A stretch of 33,804 nt of DNA, taken from positions 1-33,804 of the IMG/VR virus record IMGVR_UViG_3300006735_000111; one strand, 5' to 3'. This document shows positions 31,461 to 33,804 of this stretch, in pieces. A model generated the notes under the pieces. That model saw only the letters and a program-made list of their open reading frames with translations. It searched no databases and was not told the origin of the DNA. The first letter of the stretch is position 1. Each line of letters begins with the position of its first letter. The translations under genes and the position numbers were made by a program. The stretch is from a virus.

Positions 31461-31843
31461 CGGTGTGCGACACGTGCGGCGGGAATGGCTACCTGCGGCA
31501 TGACGACAACGCGCCTTGCCCCGAATGCGTTGTGCCAGACAAAGTAGCAGCGCCACAGCCGCATCACCCTGCGCCCCGTGAAGTTGTTTTGGAAATCTCT
31601 AGGTCAATTATTACAGGTGATCGCGCGCGCGAGTACGGACCTGCGAAAAAAAATCATCAGACAATTGCTGACCTGTGGTCATTTTTTATCGACGCAGACA
31701 TCGACGCTGTGCAGACGGCGACAATGATGGCGCTGATGAAAGTTGCGCGCATGAAAGCTGATCCCAAAAAGGAGGACAATTACATTGATGCTATCGGATA
31801 CCTGGCAATCGCCTACGAACTTGCTCAGTCGCATGACGATTAA
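31457..31843 (+). CDS. DUF6378-like protein with N-terminal zinc ribbon
   Basis: 128 residues. The N-terminus has four cysteines in two pairs: 'CDTCGGNGYLRHDDNAPCPE' (C-x2-C-x-G-x-G ... C-x2-C). From ~45 on, 'SIITGDRAREYGPAKKNHQT', 'IADLWSFFIDADIDAV', 'MMALMKVARMKADPKKEDNY' follows the DUF6378 phage family. The family has no established activity. Coupled to both neighbours by overlaps. Confidence 0.78.
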   Translation: MTVCDTCGGNGYLRHDDNAPCPECVVPDKVAAPQPHHPAPREVVLEISRSIITGDRAREYGPAKKNHQTIADLWSFFIDADIDAVQTATMMALMKVARMKADPKKEDNYIDAIGYLAIAYELAQSHDD

Positions 31844-32147
31844 TCAGAACGACGATCTTAAAAAAGTTGTTTGCGGATCGTATCAGCAGATCGCAGACGA
31901 GCATTCCCAGTCAGCTATGTCACCAAATGAACGACGCAAAATGACGTGGCGCGTTATTGGTGTTTGTAAGGGTGTGCATGGTCGCTGGTTGCCGACAGAG
32001 GACTGTCCGTATTTAGGCAGTCACGATCCGTTGAAGATGGCGCGTAAAGCTGTCCAAAACGGCGACTTAATTATCGCTCAAAAAAAGATTTCGCAGCACC
32101 ATTACGAACTCTGGGCGCAGACGCCAAAGACGGCGAAGAAAACATGA
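31833..32147 (+). CDS. Hypothetical basic protein
   Basis: 104 residues from ATG 31833, overlapping the previous gene by 11 nt. 'SPNERRKMTWRVIGVCKGVH', then 'GRWLPTEDCPYLGSHDPLKM' and a Lys-rich end 'TPKTAKKT'. No family recognised. Its stop overlaps the next ATG (ATGA). Confidence 0.58.
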   Translation: MTINQNDDLKKVVCGSYQQIADEHSQSAMSPNERRKMTWRVIGVCKGVHGRWLPTEDCPYLGSHDPLKMARKAVQNGDLIIAQKKISQHHYELWAQTPKTAKKT

Positions 32148-32287
32148 AAAAGTGTTGGCGATGGTGGCGCGGCGACAAACGCGCGCAAGCTGTTTTATGC
32201 AGCGATAAAAAAAATATCTCTGCAATTACACAAGCAAAGCTGTTGCGTGTTGCTATTGAAAGATGGAATCCTGACCGTCGGTTCTAA
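32144..32287 (+). CDS. 47-residue basic Trp-rich protein
   Basis: ATG 32144, coupled by ATGA, 47 codons: 'MKKCWRWWRGDKRAQAVLCS' then 'DKKNISAITQAKLLRVAIER' and 'WNPDRRF'. Strongly basic, with three Trp near the start. No family recognised. Confidence 0.5.
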   Translation: MKKCWRWWRGDKRAQAVLCSDKKNISAITQAKLLRVAIERWNPDRRF

Positions 32288-32435
32288 AGACTGCCCCGAC
32301 TGCGATGGCAGCGGTGAGGTGGAACGCGAACGCGTCATTGGCGGCGTCGATGCCAACGGTCCTTATCAAACTTATTGGCTATACTGGACGACGTGTGAAA
32401 CTTGCGACGGGTCAGGGGAAGTCACTGAACATTGA
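32247..32435 (+). CDS. Small DnaJ-type zinc-finger protein
   Basis: Up to 62 residues with two C-x2-C-x-G-x-G motifs, 'CPDCDGSGEVE' and 'CETCDGSGEVTEH', the zinc-finger half-sites of DnaJ. The start is uncertain: GTG 32247 or TTG 32256, both overlapping the previous gene. Such lone fingers are common in phages; target unknown. Confidence 0.62.
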   Translation: MLLLKDGILTVGSKDCPDCDGSGEVERERVIGGVDANGPYQTYWLYWTTCETCDGSGEVTEH

Positions 32436-32457
32436 CGACGCCTAGAAGTCGCGACGC

Positions 32458-32696
<239 letters not shown>

Positions 32697-32721
32697 TCCG
32701 CAAAAGTTCCGCAAGCCGTCT

Positions 32722-32768
32722 GACTTCCAGCGCAGAAACCTGTTGTATTAAGTATAACAATAGTTATA
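32722..32768 (+). promoter_or_regulatory. int promoter/operator module
   Basis: GACTTCCAGCGCA (32722-32734), -35 CTGTTG (32740-32745), 17-bp spacer and -10 GTTATA (32763-32768), with TATAAC-AATA-GTTATA (32753-32768) overlapping them. Same elements and offsets as at 22892-22940. Its palindrome is one base shorter, so repressor affinity may differ. Confidence 0.72.
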
Positions 32769-32793
32769 TCTAGCAGCACAAAGGAGGACGGAA

Positions 32794-33804
32794 ATGAGCA
32801 AAAAGAGCAACACACCAAAAGGCGTTCGCGAGATTGTCAGGGGAAAAGAATACCGCATCGATCTAAGGAAGTACGGCGGTGGTGAGCCAAGATTTTTTGG
32901 CACACAAGCCGGAGCCGCGATACATCGCGAAGACATGCTGCAAAAAATGTCACGCTTGCGTCCCGGCAACATGCGCGACTTACCCAGCAGTTTGAGGGTT
33001 GCGTGCGACCGTTTTTTGGACAAGCAAGAAGAACGCTGCGACGACGGTGAAATCGGCGTCGGTGAGTTAGATAATAAAACCCGGCACCTGAAGCAGCTTT
33101 GTCTGGTACGGGTGGGCAATCGTTTTGTCGGTGACTTTAATCTATGCGACATCACGCACGATCTGCTGGCCGAAAATGTCCGCAGGGAAATGTCCGAGTG
33201 TCGAGCAAAGCCGACCGTCAGACGGGCGTTTGTGACAATCAAACAGATGTTTGACTGGTGCGTCACCCGCGACTGGCTGCACAAATCACCGGCAGAAAAG
33301 ATAAAAATTTCGTTGAAGGGCTTGCCGCCCAAAGAACCCCGCAGCATCAGCCCTGCGGAAATGGCCTGCGTAATAAGCGCTGCCCCTGATCTTTACCGGC
33401 GTCAGATCATGTTTGCCGCTTACACAGGTCTGCGGGCTGGCGAACAGGTTACTTTGACCTGGGACGATCTGGATTTCGACTACGGTTATATCAATGTGAA
33501 GCGGGCGAAGAAAAAACGCGGCCACAAAGACAGAAAGGAATACCCGGTAATTGGTTTGCCAAAAACTGATAAAAGCTACCGCACGCTGAAGATGCCGAAC
33601 GTCGTGGCTCAGATGCTGCGGGAATGGAAAATGGAACAGCCGCTCGAAATGCGCGGCAATAACCTCGTGTTTCCCACCAAAACAGGGTCAATGGCAGACC
33701 ACAGCAATTGGCGTAAGCGAGGTCTGCATGCGGCCTGTGACAACGCGCTGTACAACAACAAACCTGTCGCGCGGATGACATGGCACGATCTGAGGCATTT
33801 TTAT
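32794..33804 (+). CDS. int: Tyrosine integrase, partial (C-terminus missing)
   Basis: 337 codons open to the window end, from ATG 32794 (GGAGG six bases upstream). After an arm-binding-like N-terminus ('GVREIVRGKEYRIDLRKYGG') and a core-binding domain ('PTVRRAFVTIKQMFDWCVTR'), the catalytic domain shows Arg214 in 'AYTGLRAGEQVTLTWDDLDF', a Lys-rich beta-hairpin ('NVKRAKKKRGHKD') and the H-x-L-R-H box 'WHDLRHFY' (H331, R334). The active-site Tyr would lie beyond the window. It would integrate the phage into the tRNA-fMet gene, whose 3' end is carried at the adjacent attP. Confidence 0.95.
   Translation, partial: MSKKSNTPKGVREIVRGKEYRIDLRKYGGGEPRFFGTQAGAAIHREDMLQKMSRLRPGNMRDLPSSLRVACDRFLDKQEERCDDGEIGVGELDNKTRHLKQLCLVRVGNRFVGDFNLCDITHDLLAENVRREMSECRAKPTVRRAFVTIKQMFDWCVTRDWLHKSPAEKIKISLKGLPPKEPRSISPAEMACVISAAPDLYRRQIMFAAYTGLRAGEQVTLTWDDLDFDYGYINVKRAKKKRGHKDRKEYPVIGLPKTDKSYRTLKMPNVVAQMLREWKMEQPLEMRGNNLVFPTKTGSMADHSNWRKRGLHAACDNALYNNKPVARMTWHDLRHFY

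Noticed and set aside
32748-33347. Minus-strand 199-codon ORF opposite int
   Set aside because: Antisense to the integrase, which has conserved catalytic boxes and an SD.

Overview
The window reads as a large part of a temperate podovirus (T7-like virion) that infects an alphaproteobacterium, seen as the free or circular phage form rather than as a prophage edge. Three observations support this. The virion genes follow the T7-type order (terminase, connector, scaffold, capsid, two tail tubular proteins, internal virion proteins, tail fibre). There is a complete lysogeny module (LexA/cI-like repressor, divergent Cro-like gene, tyrosine integrase). The last 45 nt of an alphaproteobacterial-type initiator tRNA-Met gene sits as an att core with phage sequence on both sides. 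No T7-type RNA polymerase, DNA polymerase, endolysin or holin is recognisable, so lysis genes and perhaps others lie outside the window. Both ends cut genes: a LamG/SPRY-like tail protein on the left and the integrase on the right.

Layout. (1) 1-22827, all minus strand: the late operon, transcribed leftwards. It runs terS, a 2OG-Fe(II) oxygenase-like protein, terL, a GNAT-like protein, four small proteins, portal, a Bbp19-like protein, scaffold, major capsid protein, a probable decoration protein, tail tubular A and B, internal virion proteins (gp14-, gp15- and split gp16-like), tail fibre and the LamG protein. The capsid gene is interrupted by a 261-nt ORF-less group I intron at 15119-15379; splicing restores a 293-residue capsid protein. 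(2) 22972-24911, plus strand: a cassette of eight tiny genes of unknown function, mostly overlapping by ATGA. (3) 24953-30405, minus strand: the early/replication operon. From the promoter leftwards it has a Cro-like regulator, two PD-(D/E)XK-type nucleases, an HTH protein, an ssDNA-binding-like protein, a prim-pol/helicase, a protein ending in an SSB-type tip (DDDIPF) and a DUF6362-like protein. (4) 30547-32435, plus strand: the repressor and a small lysogeny-side cassette. (5) 32436-32793: attP with paired 11-bp arm repeats on each side of the tRNA core and a terminator. (6) 32794-end: integrase.

Regulation. A palindromic site (TATAACA-NNN-TGTTATA type) lies in three control regions: between terS and the plus-strand cassette, between the Cro-like gene and the repressor, and upstream of int. 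The copies before the tiny-gene cassette and before int belong to one ~50-bp promoter module with identical internal spacing, so the repressor probably silences both along with the early operon. Terminator-like hairpins lie before the Cro-like gene, between the ssDNA-binding-like gene and the primase, and after the decoration gene.

The strongest discoveries are the intron in the capsid gene, the attP architecture, the shared operator/promoter module, the oxygenase between the terminase genes, and the SSB-tip protein.
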